Assembly (NCBI RefSeq): GCF_001039005.1 | Contig: NZ_LDWR01000096.1 | Coordinates: forward strand, 1-64,000 | Source of the DNA: Burkholderia cepacia | GTDB taxonomy: Bacteria; Pseudomonadota; Gammaproteobacteria; Burkholderiales; Burkholderiaceae | Reading direction: 5' to 3' | DNA: 64,000 bases | In this document: positions 28,285 to 36,296 of the stretch, piece by piece | How the letters are laid out: every line of letters begins with the position of its first letter | How positions within the stretch are numbered: position 1 is the stretch's first letter | The notes under the pieces: model-generated | What the model was told of the DNA's origin: nothing | The model's database searches: none | Seen by the model: only the letters and a program-made list of their open reading frames with translations | Made by a program: the position numbers and the translations under genes

Positions 28285-30084
28285 ATGCATCCACATCGAT
28301 TCGGGCGCTCGATCATGCACGGCACCTACAACCTCCTGCTCGTCCTGCTGTCGCTCGCCATCGCGACGCTGGCGTCCTATACGACGCTCGACCTGGCCGC
28401 GTTCATTTCGTTGCTCGACAACCCGAAGCTCAAGCATGCGTGGCTGGGCGGCGGCGCGGCCGCGATGGGCACCGGGATCTGGTCGATGCATTTCGTCGGC
28501 ATGCTCGCGTTTTCGCTGCCGATCCCGCTGGGTTATGCGTTGCTGGACACGGGCGTATCGCTCGCGATCGCGGTGCTCGTGTCGTATTTCGCGCTGACCG
28601 TCGTCACGCGTGCGCGGCTGGGCTGGCGGCGGCTGCTCGCGGGCGGGGCGCTGATGGGCGGCGGGATTGCCGGCATGCACTACACGGGGATGGCCGCGAT
28701 GCACATGCAGCCCGGCATTCGCTACGATCCCTCGCTGTTTGCCGCATCGATCGGCGTCGCGGTGATCGCGTCGACTGCCGCGCTATGGATTGCGCAGGCG
28801 CTGCGCGTGCAGCAGGCGCGCCATGCGACCGCGCAGCGGGTCGGCGCGGCCTTCATCATGGGCATCGCGATTACCGGCATGCACTATACAGGGATGGCGG
28901 CCGCGCATTTCGCGCCGGATGCCCGATGCGGCGCCGCGAACGGGATCGACGCGCCGTGGCTCGCGACGACCGTCGCGCTGTTTACGATGGCGACGCTGAT
29001 CGTCACGCTGCTGCTCAGCCGTTTCGATGCGCGCACAACCTTTTTGCGCGGGATGGCCGACACGCTGGAACGGCTCGTGCGATTGCGCACCGCGGAACTC
29101 GAACGCGCATTGCGCCGCTACGAGCAGACGACGGAGATGCTGCAGCGTACGCGCGAGAACATGGCGACCGAGATCGACGAACGCAAGGCCGCGCAGGCAC
29201 GGCTCGAACAGGAAAAGGAGGAGCAGCGGCGTCTTCTGCATGCGCTCGAGGAAACCCACGTGCAGCTGCTGCAGTCGGAAAAACTCGCGTCGATCGGCCA
29301 GCTCGCGGCGGGCGTCGCGCACGAGATCAACAATCCGATCGGCTTCGTCAGCGCGAACCTCAATACCTTGAAGACCTGGGTGCGCACTCTGCTCGACGTG
29401 GTCGCGGCGCATGAAGCGGCGCTGCCGCAGCTCGACCCCGCCGCCCGCGACGCGCTGACGGCGATGGGCCGCGCCGCGGATCTGGACTATGTTCGCGACG
29501 AGATCGTGACGCTGATCGACGAATCGATCGATGGTGCGGTACGGGTGCGGCGCATCGTGCAGGACCTGCGCGATTTCTCGCGCCCGGGCAGCGACGAATG
29601 GAGCGTGGTCGATCTCCATGCAGGGATCGAGAGCACGCTCAACGTCGTCCATAACGAACTCAAGTACAAGGCCGACATCGTGCGCGACTATGGCGACCTG
29701 CCGCGGGTCGAATGCCTGCCGTCGCAGTTGAACCAGGTGTTCATGAACCTGCTGGTCAACGCGGCGCAGGCGATTCCCGAGCGTGGCGTGATCACGATCC
29801 GCACGTCGAGCGACGGCGAGCAGGTGTCGATCGCGATCAGCGACACCGGGACGGGCATGACGCCCGACGTGGTCCGTCGGATCTTCGATCCGTTCTTCAC
29901 GACGAAGCCGGTCGGGCAGGGAACCGGGCTCGGCTTGTCGGTATCGCATGGCATCGTCGAGCGCCATCGCGGCGCGATCGACGTGACGAGCGAGCCCGGG
30001 TACGGCACGACGTTCTGCATTCGACTGCCGGTCCGGCGGGCCAGCGACAACACGAACGCGGCGGCGCTGGTGCAACGGGTGTGA
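28285..30084 (+). CDS. MHYT-domain sensor histidine kinase
   Basis: This 599-residue membrane kinase has three MHYT repeats in the N-terminal seven-helix sensor (MHFVGM near residue 73, MHYTGM near 132, MHYTGM near 198). A coiled coil (about 250-325) follows, then the kinase core: H box AAGVAHEINNPIG, N box NQVFMNLLVNAAQAIPERG, G1 SDTGTGM, F box DPFFTTKP and G2 GTGLGLSVSHG. MHYT domains are proposed to sense diatomic gases through bound metal. Another in-frame ATG at 28315 directly precedes the first helix and may be the true start. It probably phosphorylates the upstream response regulator. Confidence 0.92.
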   Translation: MHPHRFGRSIMHGTYNLLLVLLSLAIATLASYTTLDLAAFISLLDNPKLKHAWLGGGAAAMGTGIWSMHFVGMLAFSLPIPLGYALLDTGVSLAIAVLVSYFALTVVTRARLGWRRLLAGGALMGGGIAGMHYTGMAAMHMQPGIRYDPSLFAASIGVAVIASTAALWIAQALRVQQARHATAQRVGAAFIMGIAITGMHYTGMAAAHFAPDARCGAANGIDAPWLATTVALFTMATLIVTLLLSRFDARTTFLRGMADTLERLVRLRTAELERALRRYEQTTEMLQRTRENMATEIDERKAAQARLEQEKEEQRRLLHALEETHVQLLQSEKLASIGQLAAGVAHEINNPIGFVSANLNTLKTWVRTLLDVVAAHEAALPQLDPAARDALTAMGRAADLDYVRDEIVTLIDESIDGAVRVRRIVQDLRDFSRPGSDEWSVVDLHAGIESTLNVVHNELKYKADIVRDYGDLPRVECLPSQLNQVFMNLLVNAAQAIPERGVITIRTSSDGEQVSIAISDTGTGMTPDVVRRIFDPFFTTKPVGQGTGLGLSVSHGIVERHRGAIDVTSEPGYGTTFCIRLPVRRASDNTNAAALVQRV

Positions 30085-30102
30085 GGAGGTGACAGCGGAT
30101 GT

Positions 30103-30126
30103 CCGCCTCAGGCCTGGCGGGTTTTA
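30103..30126 (+). terminator. Rho-independent terminator after the two-component pair
   Basis: CCGCC and GGCGG pair around an 8-base loop and are followed by GTTTTA. It lies 19 bases after the kinase stop codon. Confidence 0.6.
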
Positions 30127-30439
30127 CGCGTCACCGTGGCGTTCGGGGCGATGTCGCGGCAATCGCTTGTGACGCCGACATTTCCGTAGACGATTGACAG
30201 GCCGGAAGCGATGCCCGCCTGCACAACAGTTCAGGCCGGTTCGATTCCGGTTCACGTTCCAGAAAAAGCCCGCTTCGGCGAGGCTTTCCATTTTGGTCGT
30301 GTGCAAGGGAGCATGCTGGACGCATGGTTGCCGGCCGTCAGTCGACGGGGGCGGCCCGGTAATGGTTGCGGTAGACATTGAATCATGTAGCAATCTCTAC
30401 AGTGTTGCAGCACCTATGACGGCAGCCTATGCTGCCGTC
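30127..30439. other. Gap before the chromate operon
   Basis: About 310 bases. It holds the tRNA-3'-like scar and, next to chrB, a small inverted pair TGTAG-N6-CTACA (30386-30401) that lies in the promoter region. No gene is seen. Confidence 0.4.
30234..30290 (+). other. tRNA-3'-end-like scar with terminator hairpin
   Basis: GCCGG-TTCGATT-CCGGT (30235-30251) folds as a tRNA T-arm with the invariant TTCGA loop. Seven bases and a near-CCA follow, then an AAAGCC...GGCTTT hairpin (30265-30286) like those after tRNA genes. No matching acceptor, D-arm or anticodon arm is present upstream, so this is not a working tRNA. It may be an integration (att) footprint. Confidence 0.4.
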
Positions 30440-30441
30440 AT
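30416..30441 (+). promoter_or_regulatory. Hairpin covering the chrB start codon
   Basis: ATGACGGCAGC and GCTGCCGTCAT are perfect 11-base arms with a 4-base loop. The second arm contains the chrB ATG (30440-30442), and no ribosome site is visible before it. It could be a ChrB operator or a translation-limiting mRNA hairpin. Confidence 0.55.
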
Positions 30442-31402
30442 GAATACGATCTCTCGTTCCTGGCTCCTGCTGATCGTCAGTCTGCCGACGGCCGGTGCGA
30501 CCACGCGCATGCGTATATGGCGTGCCGTCAAGGCGCTGGGCTGCGGCGCCCTGAGGGACGGCGCATACCTGTTGCCGGCCCATGCCGAGCAGGCAGCGCA
30601 GTTGCGCGATCTGGCTGACGAGGCGCGTAACGGCGAGGGGCAGGCCTGGTTGTTGCATGTCCGTGCGGAAGATGCCGCCGACGAGGATGCGTACCAGGCA
30701 CTGTTCGATCGCACCGGCGATTACGCCGACTGGTTGGCCGATCTTTCGGAAGACCGCAAGACCCTGTCCGATCTCGCGGCAGCCGATCTCAGTCGCCTTC
30801 AACGTCGCCACGCTCGCACGTACGAAGCGATCCGGAGAGTCGATTTTTTTCCCGGCGAAACCTCGCTACGCGCGAGTGCGCAATGGCGGGATTTCACCGC
30901 CGCCCTCGAAGCGTTGCGATCCCCCGGCGAGCCGCATGCCGCTCAAGGCGGTATTTCGCGCCGCGACCCTGCCCAGTATCAAGGGCGGCTGTGGGCGACG
31001 CGTCGTCACCTTTGGGTGGACCGGGTCGCCAGCGCGTGGCTGATTCAGCGCTTCATCGATCCGCATGCGCGCTTTGTGTGGCTGGAAAATCTCGCTGAAT
31101 GTCCGGTTGACGCCCTTGGCTTCGATTTCGATGGCGCCCCGTTCACGCACGTGGGGGACCGCGTTTCATTCGAGGTACTGATCGCCAGCTTTGGGCTGGA
31201 AGACAACGAAGCACTCGTGCGGTTGGGCGCAATGGTGCATGCGCTGGACGTGGGCGGTGCGCCCGTGCCCGAAGCCGGCGGGTTCGAGGCCATCCTGGCC
31301 GGTGCGCGAAAGCGTCTTGGCGGCGACGACGCTTTGCTGACGGAGATCGGTGCCGTCCTCGACTCGTTGTATGCCCATTTTCGCGCTAACCGAAAGCCAT
31401 AA
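30440..31402 (+). CDS. chrB: Chromate-resistance regulator/sensor ChrB
   Basis: This 320-residue ChrB begins with the characteristic MNTISRSWLLLIVSLPTAGA and RMRIWRAVKALGCGALRDGA segment (N-terminal domain, DNA-binding or chromate-sensing). The ChrB C-terminal domain follows: RHLWVDRVASAWLIQRFIDP, FTHVGDRVSFEVLIASFGL. In characterised operons ChrB is needed for chromate-dependent expression of chrA. Earlier in-frame starts, including an ATG at 30416 in the hairpin, lack ribosome sites; 30440 matches the usual ChrB N-terminus. It is the first gene of chrB-chrA-chrB C-domain. Confidence 0.92.
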   Translation: MNTISRSWLLLIVSLPTAGATTRMRIWRAVKALGCGALRDGAYLLPAHAEQAAQLRDLADEARNGEGQAWLLHVRAEDAADEDAYQALFDRTGDYADWLADLSEDRKTLSDLAAADLSRLQRRHARTYEAIRRVDFFPGETSLRASAQWRDFTAALEALRSPGEPHAAQGGISRRDPAQYQGRLWATRRHLWVDRVASAWLIQRFIDPHARFVWLENLAECPVDALGFDFDGAPFTHVGDRVSFEVLIASFGLEDNEALVRLGAMVHALDVGGAPVPEAGGFEAILAGARKRLGGDDALLTEIGAVLDSLYAHFRANRKP

Positions 31403-31422
31403 CCCTGCTGCTCGCACGCACC

Positions 31423-32595
31423 ATGAATACACATCGCGACCGTCCTGCCTATACGCTGTGGCAACTGATCGGATACTTCGCGCGGCTCGGCACCACGGGG
31501 TTCGGCGGGCCGGTTGCGCTCGCCGGCTATATGCATCGCGACCTCGTGGATAACCGCAAATGGATCGCCGACGCGGACTACAAGGAAGGTCTCGCGCTCG
31601 CGCAGCTCGCTCCCGGTCCGCTGGCGGCGCAATTGGCGATCTATCTCGGCTACGTGCATTACCGTATCGTCGGTGCCACGCTGGTCGGGATCGCTTTCGT
31701 GCTGCCGTCGTTTCTGATGGTCGTGCTGCTCGGCTACGCGTACACCCGATTCGGCGGCCTGACCTGGATGCAGTCGGTGTTCTACGGCGTCGGCGCGGCG
31801 GTGATCGGCATTATCGCGATCAGCGCGCGCAAGCTGACTGCAAAGAGCATCGGCAGAGACAAGCTGCTATGGGCGATCTATCTGGGTCTGGTTGCCGTGA
31901 CGGTCGTGACCGAATCCGAAGTGGCGTGGCTGTTTCTTGCGGCGGGCCTGCTCGTCTGGTTCAGGCGCTCGCCACCCAAGTGGGTACGCCAACGGCGTGT
32001 CAATGCGATTGTCGCCGTGCCCGTCTCCGCCACGGGCGCATTGCTGGGTACCGTCGATTGGCCGCAGCTTGCACAACTTGCCGTCTTCTTTGCCAAGGCA
32101 GGCGCCTTCGTGTTCGGCTCGGGGCTCGCGATCGTGCCGTTCCTCTATGGCGGCGTGGTCACGGAGCACCAGTGGCTCAACGAGAAGCAGTTCGTCGACG
32201 CCGTTGCGGTTGCGATGATCACGCCGGGGCCGGTCGTCATCACGGTGGGCTTCATCGGCTATTTGGTGGCCGGCCTGCCCGGTGCGTGCGTGGCGGCAGC
32301 CGGCACGTTCCTGCCGTGCTATCTGTTCACGGTGCTGCCGGCCCCGTATTTCAAGAAGTACGGCAAGCTGCCGGCGATTCTGGCGTTTGTCGACGGCGTC
32401 ACGGCGGCAGCCGTGGGCGCCATTACGGGGTCGGTGATTGTTCTGGCCAAGCGTTCGATCGTCGATGTGCCGACGGCGTTGATGGCGCTCGCGACGATTG
32501 TATTGCTGGTCAAGTTCAAGAAACTGTCGGAGCCGGCGATCGTGGCGGGGGCCGCCGTGATTGGCCTGGTGGTGTATCCGCTGTTGCATCACTGA
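31423..32595 (+). CDS. chrA: Chromate efflux transporter ChrA
   Basis: This 390-residue ChrA of the long-chain CHR family has two homologous halves. The first is LIGYFARLGTTGFGGPVALAGYM with GLALAQLAPGPLAAQLAIYLGY; the second is FFAKAGAFVFGSGLAIVPFLYGGVV with AVAVAMITPGPVVITVGFIGYLVAGLPGACVAAAGTFLPCYL (each listed here in pieces). The GGP and PGP motifs of both halves are intact. Ten or more membrane helices are expected. It exports chromate from the cytoplasm using the proton motive force. It starts 20 bases after chrB and is probably co-transcribed. Confidence 0.95.
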   Translation: MNTHRDRPAYTLWQLIGYFARLGTTGFGGPVALAGYMHRDLVDNRKWIADADYKEGLALAQLAPGPLAAQLAIYLGYVHYRIVGATLVGIAFVLPSFLMVVLLGYAYTRFGGLTWMQSVFYGVGAAVIGIIAISARKLTAKSIGRDKLLWAIYLGLVAVTVVTESEVAWLFLAAGLLVWFRRSPPKWVRQRRVNAIVAVPVSATGALLGTVDWPQLAQLAVFFAKAGAFVFGSGLAIVPFLYGGVVTEHQWLNEKQFVDAVAVAMITPGPVVITVGFIGYLVAGLPGACVAAAGTFLPCYLFTVLPAPYFKKYGKLPAILAFVDGVTAAAVGAITGSVIVLAKRSIVDVPTALMALATIVLLVKFKKLSEPAIVAGAAVIGLVVYPLLHH

Positions 32596-32609
32596 CCGTG
32601 GAGGCTGTC

Positions 32610-33071
32610 ATGCAATGGATTACGCGCGAACGTCCCAAGATCGACCGGATTGCCTGTCCCTGGCTGATCGTTCGTTTTATCGACGAGGCACCTGACTTTC
32701 TCTACGTACCACCGGGTGACGTCCTGCGCATCGCCGGCGAGACCGGCGCGATCCCGTACGACATTCCGGGTGTGGCGTTGACGCATGTCGGCGACAATTG
32801 CAGCTTCGACGCGTTTCTCGACAAATACGGTCTGGGCGACGATCCGGCCTTGCAGCAAATGGCCCGCATCGTTCGGGGCGCGGATACGTCGCGGCTCGAC
32901 TTGACGCCGCAGTCGAGCGGGCTTTACGCGATTTCACTGGGTTTGTCGCATGTGTTTTCCGACGATCACGACATGCTGGAACACGGCCTGGTGATGTACG
33001 ACGCGCTCTACGCGTGGTGCAGGCATTGTCAGGCGGAAAGCCACACGTGGCCGCCAAGGATGCCGGATTGA
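32610..33071 (+). CDS. Stand-alone ChrB C-terminal-domain protein
   Basis: This 153-residue protein is homologous to the C-terminal half of chrB in this operon: KIDRIACPWLIVRFIDEAPD, LTHVGDNCSFDAFLDKYGL and ARIVRGADTSRLD correspond to VDRVASAWLIQRFID, FTHVGDRVSFEVLIASFGL and AMVHALDVGG. It also carries a terminal YAWCRHCQAE with two cysteines that chrB lacks. It starts 14 bases after chrA. The gene probably arose by partial duplication of chrB. A regulatory or chromate-binding role is inferred. Confidence 0.88.
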   Translation: MQWITRERPKIDRIACPWLIVRFIDEAPDFLYVPPGDVLRIAGETGAIPYDIPGVALTHVGDNCSFDAFLDKYGLGDDPALQQMARIVRGADTSRLDLTPQSSGLYAISLGLSHVFSDDHDMLEHGLVMYDALYAWCRHCQAESHTWPPRMPD

Positions 33072-33232
33072 CCGGCCGTGCGGTTCTTCGCCGGGCATTT
33101 GCGGACGACGTCAACGGATCGCTGGACGCGAGCGCGCGGATTTCAGCGCAGGTTCAAACGTGATTTTTCAATTGCGGTCGTGTCATGCGACGCGCAGATT
33201 CGGCCGCAACATCAGGGCCTGCCCGCCCGCCA

Positions 33233-34936
33233 CTACCGCCGATCCAGCAGCGTATCGCTTAGTACGCTGAACGCCGCGCCCGGCAGTTCCTGCAAGTGTT
33301 CGACCACGCTGCTGACCGGATAGAACGCTTCGACCGCATCGTCGAGAATCCCGACGCCGATCAACTCGACGCGTTGCTCGCGCAGCGCATCGACGCGTGC
33401 GCGCAGGTCGGTGCGCAGGATCGCCGGGTTGCCGTCGCCGGTTGCCGGATAGCCGTCCGACAGCACCATCAGGATGCGCCGGCGCGCGCGCGTCGACAGC
33501 AGCCGCTCGGCGGCCCAGCTCAACGCCTCGCCGTCGGGATTCTCGTGGCCGCATTCGACGCAGGCCAGGCCGCTGGGGTTGTCGGAATCGAACCGCTTGT
33601 AGACGCGCAAGTCGAGCCGTTCGACAAAGCGGTTATAGCCGAATGTTCCGTTACCGCCGTCGATCCAGCGCCGGTAATGCGCGCGCATCGCGGCATCCTC
33701 GACGGAGCTGTAGCCGAGCACTTCGCACGCGAAGCCGAGCTGCATCAGCGCGTCGCACAGCGCGGCCGCGCAGAGGGTGGCGAGTTCGATCTTCTTGCCG
33801 GCCATCGAGCCGCTGCAGTCGATCAGCAGGCTGACCGCCGCGTCGCGCCCCGGCGCCGCGCGTTTGACGCGAAACGGCGTGCGATAGCCGGGCACGGTCG
33901 CCAGGCGCACGAGCGAGGTCCGGTCGAGTTCGCCGCGCTCCTGTTCGCGCTTCCAGCGCGTTTGCTCGTCCACTTTCAACGCGCGTTCGAGTCGTCTCTT
34001 GAGCGGCTCCGTCTGCGCGCGCGCCGCGCCGCGGAGGCGATGCCAGCGAGCCGGTTCGCCTTTTCCCGTGAAGTCGGTGATCGTGTCGAACGCGGTGGTC
34101 AGCGGGACGGAGAACAGCGGCCGATTGTCCGCGGACAAGCGGATCGAGCCGGGCGCCGCGTCGCCCGGCGTGGGCGCTTCGGTCGACGACTCGGTATCGG
34201 CGATCGCGCCGGCGCCGGATTCGGCGCTGACCGGCGCGCGCGCGTCGTCCGATGCGCTCTGTCCGTCCGATTCGAACTCGGCGGCGATGCTCGCGCTGTC
34301 GATCGTGCTGCCCGGATCGGCCGTGAACATCATGTTGTTGGCGCCGGCCGACGCGAGCGCGCGCACGCGTTCGACAATTCGGTGCGCGGCTCGGATGCTG
34401 TCGGCCGTCGATGTCGCGGCGCGCGCGTCGTCGACGAGATCGTCGGATGCGGCCATCGTGGCGTCGAGCGACGGCACGCGCTCGATGGCGGACGGCTGTT
34501 CGTCCCACAGCGCGCGTTCGATGCGCCACAGTAGTTTGTCGCGCCACGCGATCCCGGGCCATCGGCCGAGGGTTTCGGTGGCCGACGCCGCGCGCATCCG
34601 GCGCAGGAACGTGTTCGCGCCGGGATAGATCGCGACGAGGCGAGCGGCCGCGCGCCGATCGTCGATCGCCTGCGCGATGGCCCGCACACTGGGCGATGCC
34701 AGCGCGGCCACATCGTCGATTACGCCGAAGCGTGTGCGTGCCGCATGGAGGTCGACGAAGCCGGTGATCGCGTCGTCGTCGACATCGCCGGCGAGCAGCG
34801 TATCGGGCAGCACCAGCACGTCGCGCTGCACGATCGGCCCATGGCTTGCGAACCGCACTTCGATGCCGTGCCGTTGCGTGAGCGTGCGGGCCAGCCGTGT
34901 CAGGTGAAGCGCGCGCGCATCGTCGTCCCGGTCCAT
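33233..34936 (-). CDS. CobT-like VWA-domain protein
   Basis: This 567-residue protein resembles cobaltochelatase subunit CobT and relatives: a loose N-terminal region, an acidic low-complexity stretch around 200-270, and a C-terminal VWA domain with an intact MIDAS motif (SLLIDCSGSMAGKKIE, then TFGYNRF and LMVLSDGYPATG). It follows the CobS-like ATPase with only four bases between, as in MoxR/VWA chaperone pairs. CobN is not in the window. It may belong to a metal-insertion or maturation machine for another enzyme rather than cobalamin synthesis. Confidence 0.88.
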   Translation of the reverse strand: MDRDDDARALHLTRLARTLTQRHGIEVRFASHGPIVQRDVLVLPDTLLAGDVDDDAITGFVDLHAARTRFGVIDDVAALASPSVRAIAQAIDDRRAAARLVAIYPGANTFLRRMRAASATETLGRWPGIAWRDKLLWRIERALWDEQPSAIERVPSLDATMAASDDLVDDARAATSTADSIRAAHRIVERVRALASAGANNMMFTADPGSTIDSASIAAEFESDGQSASDDARAPVSAESGAGAIADTESSTEAPTPGDAAPGSIRLSADNRPLFSVPLTTAFDTITDFTGKGEPARWHRLRGAARAQTEPLKRRLERALKVDEQTRWKREQERGELDRTSLVRLATVPGYRTPFRVKRAAPGRDAAVSLLIDCSGSMAGKKIELATLCAAALCDALMQLGFACEVLGYSSVEDAAMRAHYRRWIDGGNGTFGYNRFVERLDLRVYKRFDSDNPSGLACVECGHENPDGEALSWAAERLLSTRARRRILMVLSDGYPATGDGNPAILRTDLRARVDALREQRVELIGVGILDDAVEAFYPVSSVVEHLQELPGAAFSVLSDTLLDRR

Positions 34937-34940
34937 CGCG

Positions 34941-36143
34941 CTAGGCCTCGACGGCGATGTAGTGGCGGATGATGCTGCGAATCAGGTCGGCATCTTCCGC
35001 GCTGACCTTCGCATAGATGGTCGGGCCGGCGGCCGATTCGGGGTCGCCGGTGCGCAGCATCAGCTCGGCCCAGTCGAGCAGGCGCCGCGTCGAGAACGCG
35101 CTGGTCAGATCCTCGCGGACGAACGCGGCGCGGCAGTCGGCCGCGATCGCCGCGAGCGTGTCGGCCATCGCGTCGGACATGGCCGCGCCGAAGGTCCGCT
35201 GCAGCACGTGCGCCTCGTCGGGCGGCGGCAGATAGTCGAGGTGGTACACGCGCCAGCGGTCGAGGAACGCCTCGTTCATCACGTTCGCGCCCTGGTACAG
35301 GTGGCGGAACTGGCCCATCGCGCCCACCGCATTGGCGGTTGCGAACAGCCGGAACGACGGATGCGGCACGACGATCTCGTTGCCTTTCTCCTTCAGCAGC
35401 AGGCGTCCGGCCGGTTCGAGCACGGCGGTCAGCACCGCGAGGATGGCCGGTTCCGCGAAGTCGATCTCGTCGACGATGAGCCACAGTCCTTCGCGCATCG
35501 CGGTCGGCAGCACGCCGTCGACCCAGATCGTCTCGCCGCCCTTGACGGTCCAGAAGCCGACGAAGTCGCCGACCGTCGTCTGCCCGTTCATGTTCGAGCG
35601 CAGCACGCCGTGGCCGGCCTGCGCGGCGGCCTGCTCGATGAGGCTCGTCTTGCCCGTTCCGGTGTGCCCGATCAGCAGGATGCGCCGGTTCTCGACGATG
35701 TCTTCCAGCACGTTCGTCGCGCGCGCGGTGAACAGGTAGGCCGGGTTCGGCGGTGGCACGAGCGGCCCGCCCGGGCCGCGCGGCATCGGCACGCCGCCCA
35801 CGTGCGCGGTATGCGCTGCATCGCCGGCGGTCGACCGCCGCGCCGCCCGCGCGCGGCGCAGGTCCTGCATGAACCCGCCGCGATGGGCAGGGGCCGCGCG
35901 CTCGCCGGCTTCGCGCCGGACGAAACCTTCCTGAAGCCACTTGTGCAGTTTCGCGTCGAGGTTGTCCGCATCGACGACCGTATCGACCGACGTGCTGCCG
36001 TCGGGCCGGTGATGCTGGATGCGGTACATGTGCGCGCGTTCGGAGCGGCTGACGATCCACTGTCCGGCGGACGGATCCGCCCGTTGCCGATAGACGCCGA
36101 GTACCGATGGGGCGGAAGGAGAATCGTCAGCGGGTGCGTTCAT
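34941..36143 (-). CDS. CobS-like MoxR-type AAA ATPase
   Basis: This 400-residue protein has an N-terminal non-ATPase part (about 1-140, including RIQHHRPDGSTSVDTVVDAD) and an AAA module: Walker A GHTGTGKT, Walker B LWLIVDEIDFAE, a CobS-type insertion (MNGQTTVGDFVGFWTVKGGE), sensor 1 LFATANAVG and an arginine finger region MNEAFLDRWRVYHLDYL. CobS and MoxR ATPases remodel substrates delivered by a VWA partner; here that is the CobT-like gene four bases downstream. The ATG at 36143 is preferred over a longer in-frame start at 36227. Confidence 0.9.
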   Translation of the reverse strand: MNAPADDSPSAPSVLGVYRQRADPSAGQWIVSRSERAHMYRIQHHRPDGSTSVDTVVDADNLDAKLHKWLQEGFVRREAGERAAPAHRGGFMQDLRRARAARRSTAGDAAHTAHVGGVPMPRGPGGPLVPPPNPAYLFTARATNVLEDIVENRRILLIGHTGTGKTSLIEQAAAQAGHGVLRSNMNGQTTVGDFVGFWTVKGGETIWVDGVLPTAMREGLWLIVDEIDFAEPAILAVLTAVLEPAGRLLLKEKGNEIVVPHPSFRLFATANAVGAMGQFRHLYQGANVMNEAFLDRWRVYHLDYLPPPDEAHVLQRTFGAAMSDAMADTLAAIAADCRAAFVREDLTSAFSTRRLLDWAELMLRTGDPESAAGPTIYAKVSAEDADLIRSIIRHYIAVEA

Positions 36144-36296
36144 GGTGGCAAGCGAGAGTGGGCGGCCGGCGTGGCATACCTTCGATGCATCGCGTCGATT
36201 GTATATTTTTGCCGCGCAAGACGACATTCGCGCCGATAACGCCTCGCGACGCTTCAGCGCGGAACGGGCGGCCCGCCCGCCAGCCGGATCAGGCGA

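Noticed and set aside
30235-30261. A functional tRNA gene
   Set aside because: Only the T-arm and 3' portion fit; no acceptor 5' strand, D-arm or anticodon arm could be found.
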